A stretch of DNA of 64,000 bases from Bin5 sp034428395 (GCA_034428395.1 DAOUHX010000424.1:116090-180089), one strand, 5' to 3'. Positions 43,192-51,766 are shown, numbered from the stretch's first letter. Notes: generated from the sequence alone by a model not told the origin. Numbers and translations are program-made.

Positions 43192-44424
43192 ATGATTGCG
43201 CGCCCGATACGCCAGGCCGAATTCGGTGAACCGATTCCGGTAACAATCGACGACATGCTGAATGAAATCAGCAATCAGGGTCCGGCCGTTCCAGCAGTCA
43301 TGGACTCCGTCCAGCCGCAACTCGAGGCGCTCGATCCGAGTCTCTTCGCCGCCGCCTCGCACATCTACATAACCGGTTGCGGTGACTCCTACTTCGCCGG
43401 TCTGGCCGCCCGCTACGCCTTCGCCCGCTATGCAGGCGTTCCGACCGATGCGCTCGAGGCCCTTGAATTCGGACGTTACGCCGCAGAATACCTTCCCCCG
43501 GACTCTCTGGTCTTCGGCATCTCCAACTCCGGCAAAGCCACCCGCTCCGTCGAAGCCGCCGTAAACGCCCGTCTCGGCGGCGCGCACACGGTCGCCATCA
43601 CCGGCAATCCCGACGGCTGGCTGGCGCAGGAGTCAGACACCATCCTCGACCAGAGCGTCCGCCTCGACGGCGAACTGATTGGCATGCCCAGCAACCTCGC
43701 CACCGACACCGAGCCGGACAAGCCCCGCCGCGGCTCTTTTGGCCTTGTGAACTATCTGGCCAGCCTGACGACACTCTACCTGACCGCCTTCCACACTGGC
43801 GTCGTGCGCGGCAATCTCACCGAAGCCGAGGCCGGCGCGTTGCGCGCGGAGCTGCGCACCACCGCCGACCTCATCACGCAGACGGTCGACCTCTGCACGC
43901 CTGCAGCCAAGGCCTACGCAGAGAAGGTAAAGGAGGTCGACAGCTATACGATCCTCGGTTCCGGGCCCAGCCTGGCTACCAGCCTGTTCTACGCGGCCAA
44001 GACCTACGAGCTCCCGCGCGTCTACGGCGTCTCCCAGGAGCTGGAGGAGTGGGCGCACGAGCAGTATTTTCTCACCGGGCCGGGCACGCAGGTCCTCTTC
44101 ATCGCGCCGCAAGGCCGCAGCATCTCACGTGTGCGCGAACTGTTACACACGACCCGCACGATGGGCGGCACCGGGGTCGTGGTCGCTGACGAAAGCAACG
44201 CCGAACTTGCCGCGGCCGCCGACGTGAAACTGCCCGTGGCGGGCGCGGTTCAGGAAGCGCTCTCGCCGCTCGTATACTGCGTCCCGGGCCAACTTTTCGC
44301 CACCTTCCTGGCCCGGGCACGCGGCCGTCTGGCCTTCGAATTCGATTCCCCGCTCCAGTATGAGATGAACATGCGCACGATCCAGGAAAGTCAGCTGATC
44401 GAGTTTCATCCTGCGCTTAAATGA
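43192..44424 (+). CDS. Double SIS-domain protein (GlmS isomerase/AgaS/FrlB-like)
   Basis: Sugar-phosphate isomerase or deaminase of the SIS superfamily, 410 residues, without the glutamine amidotransferase domain of GlmS. The first SIS domain holds ITGCGDSYFAGLAARYAF near 60 and FGISNSGKATRSVEA near 105. The second holds TILGSGPSLATSLFYAAKTYE and SQELEEWAHEQYF, where the Glu/His segment corresponds to the catalytic region of amino-sugar isomerases and fructoselysine deglycases. The stop overlaps the next kinase start (ATGA). The presence of a kinase and an eIF2B-like protein next door suggests an amino-sugar or glycated-amine pathway. Confidence 0.9.
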   Translation: MIARPIRQAEFGEPIPVTIDDMLNEISNQGPAVPAVMDSVQPQLEALDPSLFAAASHIYITGCGDSYFAGLAARYAFARYAGVPTDALEALEFGRYAAEYLPPDSLVFGISNSGKATRSVEAAVNARLGGAHTVAITGNPDGWLAQESDTILDQSVRLDGELIGMPSNLATDTEPDKPRRGSFGLVNYLASLTTLYLTAFHTGVVRGNLTEAEAGALRAELRTTADLITQTVDLCTPAAKAYAEKVKEVDSYTILGSGPSLATSLFYAAKTYELPRVYGVSQELEEWAHEQYFLTGPGTQVLFIAPQGRSISRVRELLHTTRTMGGTGVVVADESNAELAAAADVKLPVAGAVQEALSPLVYCVPGQLFATFLARARGRLAFEFDSPLQYEMNMRTIQESQLIEFHPALK

Positions 44425-45407
44425 GCGCTGCTTCGGCCTCTGCAGGCGAGGGCCTGCCAGTGCCGCGCCGGTTTGACCTGATTGTTATCGGGGTAAGCTG
44501 CACGGAGGAGATTATCGGCGTCTCCTCTCTGCCGGCGCTCGACAGCCATCGCGAGATCGAGGTCCTCGGCCGCTGGCGCAGCGTCGGCGGAAACGGCCTG
44601 AATGTCGCCGTTAACGCGGCACGCCTGGGAGCAGATGTCGCCCTCATCTCCAAGGTTCCCAATACGATTGCCGGGGAAGTAGACGCCGCCCTGGACGCGG
44701 CCGCCGTAGACGGCACCTTCCTGGTGCCGGAGCCATGCAGGCCCGCCCCAGACGTCCTGCTCATAACTGACGCCGTGGGCGACTACAGCGTACTGGTCTC
44801 AGACCGGTCCGGTCTGGCCTTTACCCCCGAAGATATCGGCGCGCGGGCGCCTCTCAACGCCAGGTACGTCCATATTGATGGCTTCACCCTGGGTGCACTA
44901 GGCACCGAGTCCCAGCTGCGGGCCGGTCGGCGGTGGATTGCCCTCGCCAAGGACTCACCGGCGGCCCTGTCGATCGATCTGAACCGGGCGATTTGCGACA
45001 GCCAGCCGCGGCTGGTCCGCGAAATTATCAGCCAGGCGGACATCCTCTTCGCCAACGCCTATGAGGCGGAGACGGTGACGGGAGTTGCTGACATGGAAGC
45101 GGCGACCCGAAAACTCGTGGATGCCGGCGCACGCGCCGTCGTCGTAAAGAACGGCGCCGACGGACTGGTTTGCGCCACATCGCAGAGCATGGAACGGGTG
45201 CCGGCTTTTGCGCTGCCCATTGCCGACTCTGTCGGCGCCGGCGATGGCGTTGCCGCCGGCACGCTGTATGGCCTGGCACGCGGCTTGCCCCTGGCTGAAG
45301 CGGCCGGCTACGGCGCGGCCGTCGCCGCCTTCGTTTGTACGGGACATGGTTCTCAGGGGGCCGTTTTTGATTCGGCCGATATCACGCGCCTACTGAAGGA
45401 AAGATAG
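44421..45407 (+). CDS. PfkB-family sugar kinase (second copy)
   Basis: Ribokinase-like kinase, 328 residues. GGNGLNVAVNAARLGADVAL near 53-72 is the N-terminal signature, and DSVGAGDGVAAG at about 269-280 is the C-terminal one, with Asp275 as catalytic base. The adenine-side ANAYEAETVTG is typical. The first ten residues (Ala/Ser/Gly-rich) may be dispensable. The start overlaps the SIS stop, and the eIF2B-like start follows its stop by two bases, so all three are produced together. Distantly similar to the other PfkB copy at 34200-35249, not a recent duplicate. Confidence 0.92.
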   Translation: MSAASASAGEGLPVPRRFDLIVIGVSCTEEIIGVSSLPALDSHREIEVLGRWRSVGGNGLNVAVNAARLGADVALISKVPNTIAGEVDAALDAAAVDGTFLVPEPCRPAPDVLLITDAVGDYSVLVSDRSGLAFTPEDIGARAPLNARYVHIDGFTLGALGTESQLRAGRRWIALAKDSPAALSIDLNRAICDSQPRLVREIISQADILFANAYEAETVTGVADMEAATRKLVDAGARAVVVKNGADGLVCATSQSMERVPAFALPIADSVGAGDGVAAGTLYGLARGLPLAEAAGYGAAVAAFVCTGHGSQGAVFDSADITRLLKER

Positions 45408-45409
45408 AG

Positions 45410-46402
45410 ATGAAAACGGCGCCCCGCGACACTAAACTTGCCTCGTTCCCCACCTCCGTGCGCCGGCTCCTCACTTCGATCGAGAATTCAGGACCGCTGG
45501 GCACGAGCGCGGTGATCGGGATTTTCACGGAGGCGCTTGAACGGCTGGCCAAGGACAGCGAAGCCCAGTCCGGGGCCCTTCTCGCAGGCCAGGCGCTTTC
45601 GCTCGTCGACTACTTTCTGAGCACACGCGGACGGTTTTCGGCCGCTGTCGACAACTGCTTCTCGCCCCTGCAGGCGGAGCTGAGTTCCAGGCAGCCGAGC
45701 GCTGTCAGCATCGATGAGGTACGCAATGCGCTCAGGTCCTTCAGCCGCGCTCAGGAGGAAGCGCGGCAGGAGAGGCTGCGCGCCATTGCCGCCGCCGGCG
45801 CAGCCCATCTGTCAAAGGCAAAGAGCCTGCTGCTGTACGATTACAGCAGCACAGCGATGAACGTAGTCGCCTCACTTGTGAAAGGCGGAAGCGAGCTAAC
45901 GCTGGTCGTACCTGAGAGCAGAACATGCGCCGGCTTCCTACCGATCCTGCGCCGAGGAGCTGAGCTCCAGTGCGGGTTGCGCCTCATCCCCGACGCCGCG
46001 CTGGCCCACGCGATGCCATTGTGCGACGCCGTCCTGGTCGGCGTCGAGACCTTCTTCGCCGACGGCTCCTTTACCAACACGATCGGAACGCTGACGACGG
46101 CAATCGTAGCCAAAACCTACGGGGTCCCGTTCTACCCGGTGACAGATCTGACCAAGGCGGCCGCCACAGGAGCGCCCGACGCGCAGCCGCGGCGGGCCTT
46201 CTTAGAACCGCTTGCTGGCACCTGCGAGCTGAAGAATATGAAGTTGCTGGAGGTGAATTATCCGCCCCTGGAAACGGTACCGCTCGACCTGGTAACTGGC
46301 TTCATCACCGAGAAGGGCGTTCTCCAACCAGGTGAAACTTGCATGAGTCCGCGGCCGCCCCCGAAGAGGGAAATGAGTGACACCGCCGGCTCCGGGCTAT
46401 AG
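45410..46402 (+). CDS. eIF2B alpha/beta/delta-like (IF-2B) family protein
   Basis: NagB/RpiA/CoA-transferase-like fold protein of the IF-2B family, 330 residues, related to MtnA and ribose-1,5-bisphosphate isomerase. Helical N-terminal domain to about 130, then the Rossmann-like core. In the known isomerases a catalytic Cys lies in an THCN-type motif and an Asp in GAD; here these places read YDYSS (143-147) and GVETFF (Glu213), closer to eukaryotic eIF2B subunits. The conserved NTIGT follows at 223-227. So it may bind a sugar phosphate without acting as a canonical isomerase. The last 15-20 residues (SPRPPPKREM) look unstructured. Two bases after the kinase. Confidence 0.87.
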   Translation: MKTAPRDTKLASFPTSVRRLLTSIENSGPLGTSAVIGIFTEALERLAKDSEAQSGALLAGQALSLVDYFLSTRGRFSAAVDNCFSPLQAELSSRQPSAVSIDEVRNALRSFSRAQEEARQERLRAIAAAGAAHLSKAKSLLLYDYSSTAMNVVASLVKGGSELTLVVPESRTCAGFLPILRRGAELQCGLRLIPDAALAHAMPLCDAVLVGVETFFADGSFTNTIGTLTTAIVAKTYGVPFYPVTDLTKAAATGAPDAQPRRAFLEPLAGTCELKNMKLLEVNYPPLETVPLDLVTGFITEKGVLQPGETCMSPRPPPKREMSDTAGSGL

Positions 46403-46445
46403 AGCCTGCGCTCCATGCCGGGCGAAACACTGCCCGCAATGCAGG

Positions 46446-46528
<83 letters not shown>

Positions 46529-46536
46529 GGACGTTC

Positions 46537-46565
46537 ATTGTAGAGAGATCCCTTTACAGCGTCAA
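46537..46565 (-). promoter_or_regulatory. Promoter of tRNA-Leu
   Basis: On the minus strand: TTGACG (46565-46560), 17-bp spacer, TACAAT (46542-46537), ending nine bases before the tRNA 5' end. Confidence 0.75.
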
Positions 46566-46618
46566 TCTGAGCCGTAATCGCGAGACCGACTCGTGTGCAT
46601 CGCGTCACGCGCTGGTCT

Positions 46619-47833
46619 TTACCGACCCAGGTAACGACGCACATTTTCGGCGTGTTCGGCAAAAGTCTTCGAGAATGCGTGCGCGCCGCTGCCGTCGGGC
46701 GTGGCCACGTAATAGTAGAAGTCGTGCTGCTCCGGATTCAACGCCGCGCGAAAGGCGTCTTCACCGGGGCTGGCGATCGGGCCGGGCGGCAGGCCCGCTT
46801 CCAGGTAGGTATTGTATGGGCTGGAAACGCCCTGGTACTCTTCCAGGAACACAGGCGTCTTCCACCACTGGCCGCTCTCCTCCTGGTAACCCATCGCGTA
46901 TTGCACGGTGGCGTCTACCTCGAGCCGCATACCCGCATTGAGGCGATTGACGAGCACACCTGCGATGGCGGCCCGCTCCAGATCCACGACAGCCTCCCGC
47001 TCGACAATACTCGCCAGCACCAGGACCCCGTGCAGGGTCAGAGCCGGACTTCTGCCGTTTGCAGCCCGCTCGTGAAGCGGCGCCATTCGCTCGCCAAATG
47101 CATCCAACTGCCTTAATATGAGGCCCGCCGCATCCGGCCCCTCCGCCGGCAGGATATAGGTCGCGGGAAAGAGATAGCCTTCCAGGCTTGCGCCCGGAGG
47201 CAGGGACGCCAAAAACGGCCATCTTTTTTGGACCTCCTCGCAACAGGTCTTCGAACTGCCCTGTCCGCCCGCGCCGTTCAGCGCGAGAATCGCATCCTCA
47301 AGCGCGCGGAGGTCAGGACCTAGCGCGATGCGTCGATAGGCTTCGCCTGACACTCTCCCCTCTGCATCGAGAAAGTCGGCCACCTGTTCGAGCCTCCAAC
47401 CTTCCCGGATGGTCACACGGATACCGACGGCCAGGTCACTGCTCAAAACTTCTGCGATCTCGACCGGGGTCATGTTGGCGCGCAGGAAGAAAGTCCCGGC
47501 CTTCAGGTCCTGGTCCATTCCCACTGCACGCACGTAAGCCTCAAACAGCTTGGAATCGCCTACCAGCCCTGCCAAAAGCAGCTGATCGGCGATGTCGCGC
47601 GCCAAGGTTCCGGGCTCTATTCTGAACTCGATGGTCCGATCGTCATTGGACGCAGGAACGTTCAGGTCGGCACGGTTCGCTTCCAGGTATGCCCTCAACT
47701 CCTGCCCGCGGCTGCACGAAGCCGCAGCAACTGACAGGAGTAAGAAAAGGATGAAAAGTCCCATACCTGGCATCCGACGTACTCCCATGCAGGCGGGAAA
47801 AACTGTCCTTGCGCAATTGATCGGTTCAGGCAT
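46619..47833 (-). CDS. mltG: Endolytic transglycosylase MltG (YceG-like)
   Basis: Membrane-anchored peptidoglycan lytic transglycosylase that sets glycan strand length, 404 residues with ATG at 47833. The frame runs on to 48013, but that part crosses the promoter. Hydrophobic anchor MGLFILFLLLSVAAASC; the Cys may be lipidated, which is unusual for MltG. A LysM-like subdomain lies near 60-150 (DDRTIEFRIEPGTLARDIA). The catalytic Glu is in ASIVEREAVVD near residue 280, followed by LEVDATVQYAMG, SSPYNTY and GLPPGPIASPG. An insert with a CC pair (GGQGSSKTCCEEVQKRW) interrupts the region before the catalytic domain. Confidence 0.93.
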   Translation of the reverse strand: MPEPINCARTVFPACMGVRRMPGMGLFILFLLLSVAAASCSRGQELRAYLEANRADLNVPASNDDRTIEFRIEPGTLARDIADQLLLAGLVGDSKLFEAYVRAVGMDQDLKAGTFFLRANMTPVEIAEVLSSDLAVGIRVTIREGWRLEQVADFLDAEGRVSGEAYRRIALGPDLRALEDAILALNGAGGQGSSKTCCEEVQKRWPFLASLPPGASLEGYLFPATYILPAEGPDAAGLILRQLDAFGERMAPLHERAANGRSPALTLHGVLVLASIVEREAVVDLERAAIAGVLVNRLNAGMRLEVDATVQYAMGYQEESGQWWKTPVFLEEYQGVSSPYNTYLEAGLPPGPIASPGEDAFRAALNPEQHDFYYYVATPDGSGAHAFSKTFAEHAENVRRYLGR

Positions 47834-47879
47834 CTCTTCTGCTCTCTTGTACGTAAAGGGCGACACGCGCATCGCGCGC

Positions 47880-47888
47880 AGTATATCA
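47880..47888 (-). promoter_or_regulatory. Extended -10 promoter of mltG
   Basis: TGATATACT on the minus strand, about 47 bases before the mltG ATG; the -35 region is poor. Confidence 0.5.
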
Positions 47889-48102
47889 CTGCGACCAAAA
47901 TTCGCTAAACCGCGCCCAAAAACTATATTTCTTCCTTCGGGTGGGGCCACCTGTACACAGTTTTCTGCGGCTGGGTCACGCATATGAATCCGGCCGGTAG
48001 ACGAGGTCAGCAAGCATCGCGTGTCCGGACGGATCGGTGTGCCAGCCAGTGTTCTATACGCCCAAAAGCTGCGGCCGAAATTCGCACCGCAAGGACGAAA
48101 TC

Positions 48103-48111
48103 TGATATAAT
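48103..48111 (+). promoter_or_regulatory. Extended -10 promoter of the rmd-like gene
   Basis: TGATATAAT, a perfect extended -10, 25 bases before the ATG at 48137; a weak TTCGCA lies 19 bases further up. Confidence 0.65.
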
Positions 48112-48136
48112 GCCGCTTCCAGGAAGGGCCTCCTCC

Positions 48137-49168
48137 ATGCGCGTTCTGATCACCGGTGTCTCAGGATTTGTCGGTTCGGTCCTGGCAGAATACCTGTTGA
48201 ATTTAGCCACAGCTCACACGGCGGAACACGCCGATTTGCCGCAGGACGGGCCCGCGCCTCAGGTCCACGGAACTGTCCACCGCGCCGACCTGCGGATTAG
48301 GCATCTGCAGGACAGATTGCATCTCCACAGGGGCGACCTCCGCAACTCATCATGGATCGAACAGGTGGTCGAGGAGGTTCGTCCTGACTATGTCTTTCAC
48401 TTGGCGGCATGGAGCGACGTGCGCGCCAGCTGGGACCAGCCCTGGGCTACCTATGAACTGAACATCAGTTGCCAGCTGAACTTGCTCGAGGCCCTGCGCC
48501 GCCATGCACCCGCCGCAAAAGCCCTCGTCGTGGCCTCATCGGAAGTCTATGGCCTGATCAGCAATGACGACCTGCCCGTAGACGAGGAAACACCTCTGCG
48601 GCCAAATTCCCCGTACGGCATCAGCAAGGTCGTACAGGACTTGATGGCCTTTCAGTATTGGCTCAACTATCAGCTGCAGACTGTGCGCGTGCGCAGCTTC
48701 AACCACATCGGTCCGGGCCAGTCCGACAGTTTCGCCGCCAGCGCCTTTGCACGGCAGATCGCCGAAATCGAGGCCGGTCTGCAACAGCCTGTTCTGAAGG
48801 TCGGCAACCTTGAGGCCAAGCGAGATTTTACCGATGTACGAGATATGGTCCGCGCCTACTGGCTGGCGACTTTACGCGGAAAGCCAGGTGCAGTCTACAA
48901 TGTGGGCAGCGGCAAGACCTACTCTATCCGGCGCGTCCTGGAGATTCTGCTAGATTTGAGCGCTGCTGACATCAGAGTAGAGTTGGATCGGGACAGGCTT
49001 CGGCCCAGTGATGTTGCTTGTTCTGTTTGCCAACCTGCCAAGCTGGTAGAGGTCACCGAATGGCGTCCAACTATCGACATCCGCCAGAGTCTGGCCGACA
49101 TGCTTCAATACTGGCGGCAGCGCACCGGCGTCCACCCCGCGCGCTATGCTGAAGCCGCGGATGGTTGA
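48137..49168 (+). CDS. rmd: GDP-6-deoxy-4-keto-D-mannose reductase-like NAD(P)-dependent epimerase/dehydratase
   Basis: Extended short-chain dehydrogenase, 343 residues. Start at 48137 (MRVLITGVSGFVG), with AGGAAGGG eight bases upstream and a promoter in front; the longer frame from 47984 crosses these. The NAD motif GVSGFVG is at 7-13, SSEVYG carries the catalytic Ser, and YGISK gives Tyr160/Lys164. FNHIGPGQSDSFAASAFARQI is characteristic of RMD reductases that make GDP-rhamnose. The adjacent gmd makes its substrate, which supports the call. An insert near 32-55 (after the first helix) is lineage-specific. Alternative: another NDP-sugar epimerase. Confidence 0.85.
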   Translation: MRVLITGVSGFVGSVLAEYLLNLATAHTAEHADLPQDGPAPQVHGTVHRADLRIRHLQDRLHLHRGDLRNSSWIEQVVEEVRPDYVFHLAAWSDVRASWDQPWATYELNISCQLNLLEALRRHAPAAKALVVASSEVYGLISNDDLPVDEETPLRPNSPYGISKVVQDLMAFQYWLNYQLQTVRVRSFNHIGPGQSDSFAASAFARQIAEIEAGLQQPVLKVGNLEAKRDFTDVRDMVRAYWLATLRGKPGAVYNVGSGKTYSIRRVLEILLDLSAADIRVELDRDRLRPSDVACSVCQPAKLVEVTEWRPTIDIRQSLADMLQYWRQRTGVHPARYAEAADG

Positions 49169-49183
49169 GGACTTCGGAGTCCT
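49168..49183 (+). terminator. Short stable hairpin at the rmd stop codon
   Basis: AGGACT and AGTCCT pair perfectly around TCGG, starting within the stop codon and followed by TTGTATAAG. It may be a weak terminator or processing site between rmd and gmd; the TATAAG after it could serve as a -10 for gmd. Confidence 0.35.
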
Positions 49184-49273
49184 TGTATAAGTCGGATAGC
49201 CGCCTGTCGCGATCCTGGGACTGCTTCCACTTGATGCAACTATTGATGAGGCTAGGGAGGTTCGAATAGGACG

Positions 49274-50269
49274 ATGCCAACAGCTCTAGTGACCGGGATT
49301 ACCGGGCAAGATGGAAGTTACCTGGCTGAGCTTTTGCTTCAGCAAGGGTACACAGTAGTCGGTATGGTCCGCCGAACCAGCACGATAAACTTTGACCGAA
49401 TCCGCCACATCCAGCAGGAGATCGAGATCGTGCAGGGCGATCTGCTGGACCAAATGAGCCTCATTAGTATTCTGCAGGACTACAGGCCGGACGAAGTCTA
49501 CAATCTTGCCGCACAGAGCTTTGTTCCGACCAGCTTCACGCAACCTGTTCTGACCGGTGAGTTCACGGCGCTCGGCGTCACCCGTCTTTTGGATGCCATC
49601 CGCATCGTCGACCCTTCGATCCGTTTCTACCAGGCCAGTAGCAGTGAGATGTTCGGAAAGGTGCGCGAAGTCCCGCAGACCGAAGATACAGCCTTCTTTC
49701 CGCGCAGTCCTTACGGGGTGGCAAAGGTCTACGGCCACTGGATTACCGTGAACTATCGTGAGAGTTACGGAATCTACGCTTGCTCGGGAATCCTTTTTAA
49801 CCACGAGAGTCCGCGCCGCGGCCTCGAATTCGTAACCCACAAGATTACGAACGCTGTCGCGAAGATCAAACTCGGCCTGAGCAATGAGCTGCGCCTGGGT
49901 AATCTCGATTCCCGCCGCGACTGGGGCTATGCGCCGGACTACGTGCGGGCTATGTGGCTGATGCTCCAGCAGGAAGAGCCTGATGACTTTGTGATCGCCA
50001 CCGGCGAGACCCACAGCGTGCGCGATTTCTTGGAAGTAGCCTTTGGACACGCCGAACTAGACTGGCAGGAGTTTGTCGTCCAGGACGATAGTCTCTACCG
50101 GCCTGCCGAGGTCGACCTTCTGGTTGGCGACGCTTCCAAAGCCGGCCGGAAGCTTGGCTGGGAACCAACAGTGTCCTTCGCCGAACTTGCCCGCCTGATG
50201 GTGAAGGACGATCTTGAGTACTGGCGGCAGCAGGTGGAGCAGGGGCTGGCAAGTCCGGCCACATTGTAG
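49274..50269 (+). CDS. gmd: GDP-mannose 4,6-dehydratase
   Basis: Converts GDP-D-mannose to GDP-4-keto-6-deoxy-D-mannose, the precursor of GDP-rhamnose and GDP-fucose; 331 residues, family length. NADP motif GITGQDGS at 8-15 and the arginine motif MVRRTST. Active site SSSEMFGKV plus YGVAK (Tyr147, Lys151) with NHESPRRGLEFVT, a GMD signature. LGNLDSRRDWGYAPDYV is also diagnostic. GGGAGG lies 12 bases upstream of the ATG. With rmd it forms a two-gene deoxysugar unit, probably for cell-envelope glycans. Confidence 0.96.
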   Translation: MPTALVTGITGQDGSYLAELLLQQGYTVVGMVRRTSTINFDRIRHIQQEIEIVQGDLLDQMSLISILQDYRPDEVYNLAAQSFVPTSFTQPVLTGEFTALGVTRLLDAIRIVDPSIRFYQASSSEMFGKVREVPQTEDTAFFPRSPYGVAKVYGHWITVNYRESYGIYACSGILFNHESPRRGLEFVTHKITNAVAKIKLGLSNELRLGNLDSRRDWGYAPDYVRAMWLMLQQEEPDDFVIATGETHSVRDFLEVAFGHAELDWQEFVVQDDSLYRPAEVDLLVGDASKAGRKLGWEPTVSFAELARLMVKDDLEYWRQQVEQGLASPATL

Positions 50270-50323
50270 GTTGTCAAGCCTTGAACGGGATGCCAGAACT
50301 ATTCGCAAAGAGGTCACAGTTTT

Positions 50324-50332
50324 TGGTAGAAT
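50324..50332 (+). promoter_or_regulatory. Extended -10 promoter before the DUF4062-like gene
   Basis: TGGTAGAAT, an extended -10 with five of six consensus bases in the hexamer, 128 bases before the ATG at 50461. Confidence 0.45.
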
Positions 50333-50359
50333 CGCAAAAGATCGTCGACAATAGGGCAT

Positions 50360-50380
50360 CTTCAACTTCAACTTCAACTT
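50360..50380. repeat. Hexanucleotide repeat CTTCAA
   Basis: Three and a half tandem copies of CTTCAA in the leader of the DUF4062-like gene. Confidence 0.9.
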
Positions 50381-50460
50381 GCGTCCCGGCAATCAGTCCA
50401 CTTCGGGACATGCACTCCGAAAACCCAGCCTGAACTTCCCCTTCAGAGCAGAAACCCAGG

Positions 50461-51069
50461 ATGGCTGAGAAACTTCGTATCTTCGTCAGCGCAACCAAAG
50501 ACCTGGAACAGGAGAGGGCGCTGGTTGGCCGCATCCTGGCCGAACTACCTGTCCACGTTGGCGCAGAGATTCGCCGCAGCCCGGCCGAAGGGGTCGACTA
50601 CGACACCCTGTTTGAACTGATCAGCAATGTCGATCGGATCTACTGCATGTTGGGCCGAGACATCACGGCCCCTTTCGGCGCAGAGTGGCAACTCGCAATT
50701 CGCCTTGAACGGACGATTGTACCCTACAAGCTACAGGGAATGCGCACACAGGCCGGACGCGAGTTCTTGCGAATCGCCCACGCCCCTTGGAAGACCTTTC
50801 ACAGCAGCACGCATCTTGGCCAGCAGATAGGGCTGGATCTTGTCGACACGCTGCTCCACCCCGAGAATCGATACGGCCTGAATCTGGTTGAAGTTGAAGG
50901 ATTACGAAAGGCCAGGCAAGACTTGGTGCAGGGGCTCGACCGGCTGATCGCCTCGCCGCAAATGAGGGCAAAGGGCGTCGGAGAGGCCGGCGGCGCGGAG
51001 GGAGGCGGTGTCATTCTCGATCCCGCCGAGGCACAATCCCTTATCGCCGAGGAACTCGAAAAGCGCTGA
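50461..51069 (+). CDS. DUF4062-like protein
   Basis: 202 residues, cytosolic, function unknown. The start LRIFVSATKDLEQERALVGRIL resembles the DUF4062/TIR-like opening found in bacterial NLR-like and effector proteins (an FVSST-type strand, then DL..ER). The pattern continues with a second strand ending RIYCMLGRDITAPFGAEWQLAI, where a buried acidic/trp motif would sit in the TIR-like fold. The C-terminal 40 residues are Gly-rich and then helical (AQSLIAEELEKR). No ATPase, NACHT or protease domain is fused. A NUDIX gene follows after 94 bases. The assignment is moderately sure; activity is not inferred. Confidence 0.65.
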   Translation: MAEKLRIFVSATKDLEQERALVGRILAELPVHVGAEIRRSPAEGVDYDTLFELISNVDRIYCMLGRDITAPFGAEWQLAIRLERTIVPYKLQGMRTQAGREFLRIAHAPWKTFHSSTHLGQQIGLDLVDTLLHPENRYGLNLVEVEGLRKARQDLVQGLDRLIASPQMRAKGVGEAGGAEGGGVILDPAEAQSLIAEELEKR

Positions 51070-51163
51070 ACCGGCCTCCTCCACGCATCGGTCAGGCGTT
51101 GCGGATTGCCGGAGACTAGAGCCACAACGGGAAGATCTCCACCTCGACCGAAGCGTTGCAGCG

Positions 51164-51766
51164 ATGCCCGGATACTCCCTCGAAGCGACCCAGATAGATC
51201 CTAAGGAACTGAAGTCCCTGTCCGAGAGGTATGGGAGGCCGCTCTGCCGCCATTTCTGCATAGAGACGGACGCCTACATGCGCGAGTATCGCGGGCAAAA
51301 GGATCCGGACCGGCGTGGGGAGGTCGTCTTCGCCATCCGGCAGGTGAACGGCGAAATCCTTTTGCATACCAAGCACCGCTACGTGACGCCGATCTATCGT
51401 CTTCCTACCGGTGGCATTGAGAGGGACGAGCTGGTTGAGGACGCCCTGTTTCGCGAAATCGCCGAGGAGACGGGGCAGGAGGTCGAGTTGCGGCGCTTTC
51501 TGGGTGTTCTGGACTGCAACTTTGTTAGCAACGGCTCCGGCATTCCCTTTGTAAGTTACATTTTCTATCTGGACAGCCTCAGCGAAGAGTTGTGCCCGAC
51601 AGACACTGAAGAGGTCTCGGGCTACCGCACCGTTCCGGTTGAAGAACTTTGCACGGTGGCGCAGTCGCTGCGGGCACTAGACCTTGAACGCAGTTGCTGG
51701 GGATTGTGGCGGTCGCTCGCGCACGACCTTGTTTACAATGCATTGATGGGCTGCGCCGAGCCGTAG
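51164..51766 (+). CDS. NUDIX hydrolase
   Basis: Hydrolase of nucleoside diphosphate-linked compounds, 200 residues. A perfect Nudix box spans 83-105, from GGIERDE to REIAEETGQEV, fitting G-x5-E-x7-REUxEExGU. An upstream motif REYRGQKDP and the later SYIFYLDS fit the fold. The ATG at 51164 is preferred because homologous sequence starts around there, though no strong ribosome binding site is present and the frame is open back to 51008 inside the previous gene. Substrate unknown. Confidence 0.87.
   Translation: MPGYSLEATQIDPKELKSLSERYGRPLCRHFCIETDAYMREYRGQKDPDRRGEVVFAIRQVNGEILLHTKHRYVTPIYRLPTGGIERDELVEDALFREIAEETGQEVELRRFLGVLDCNFVSNGSGIPFVSYIFYLDSLSEELCPTDTEEVSGYRTVPVEELCTVAQSLRALDLERSCWGLWRSLAHDLVYNALMGCAEP

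Noticed and set aside
45410..46402. Annotation as MtnA or ribose-1,5-bisphosphate isomerase
   Set aside because: The catalytic Cys and Asp of both enzymes are replaced (YDYSS and GVE), so only the fold-level name is given.
46619..48013. Longer start for mltG at 48013
   Set aside because: The extension crosses the extended -10 element and precedes the membrane anchor; ATG at 47833 fits better.
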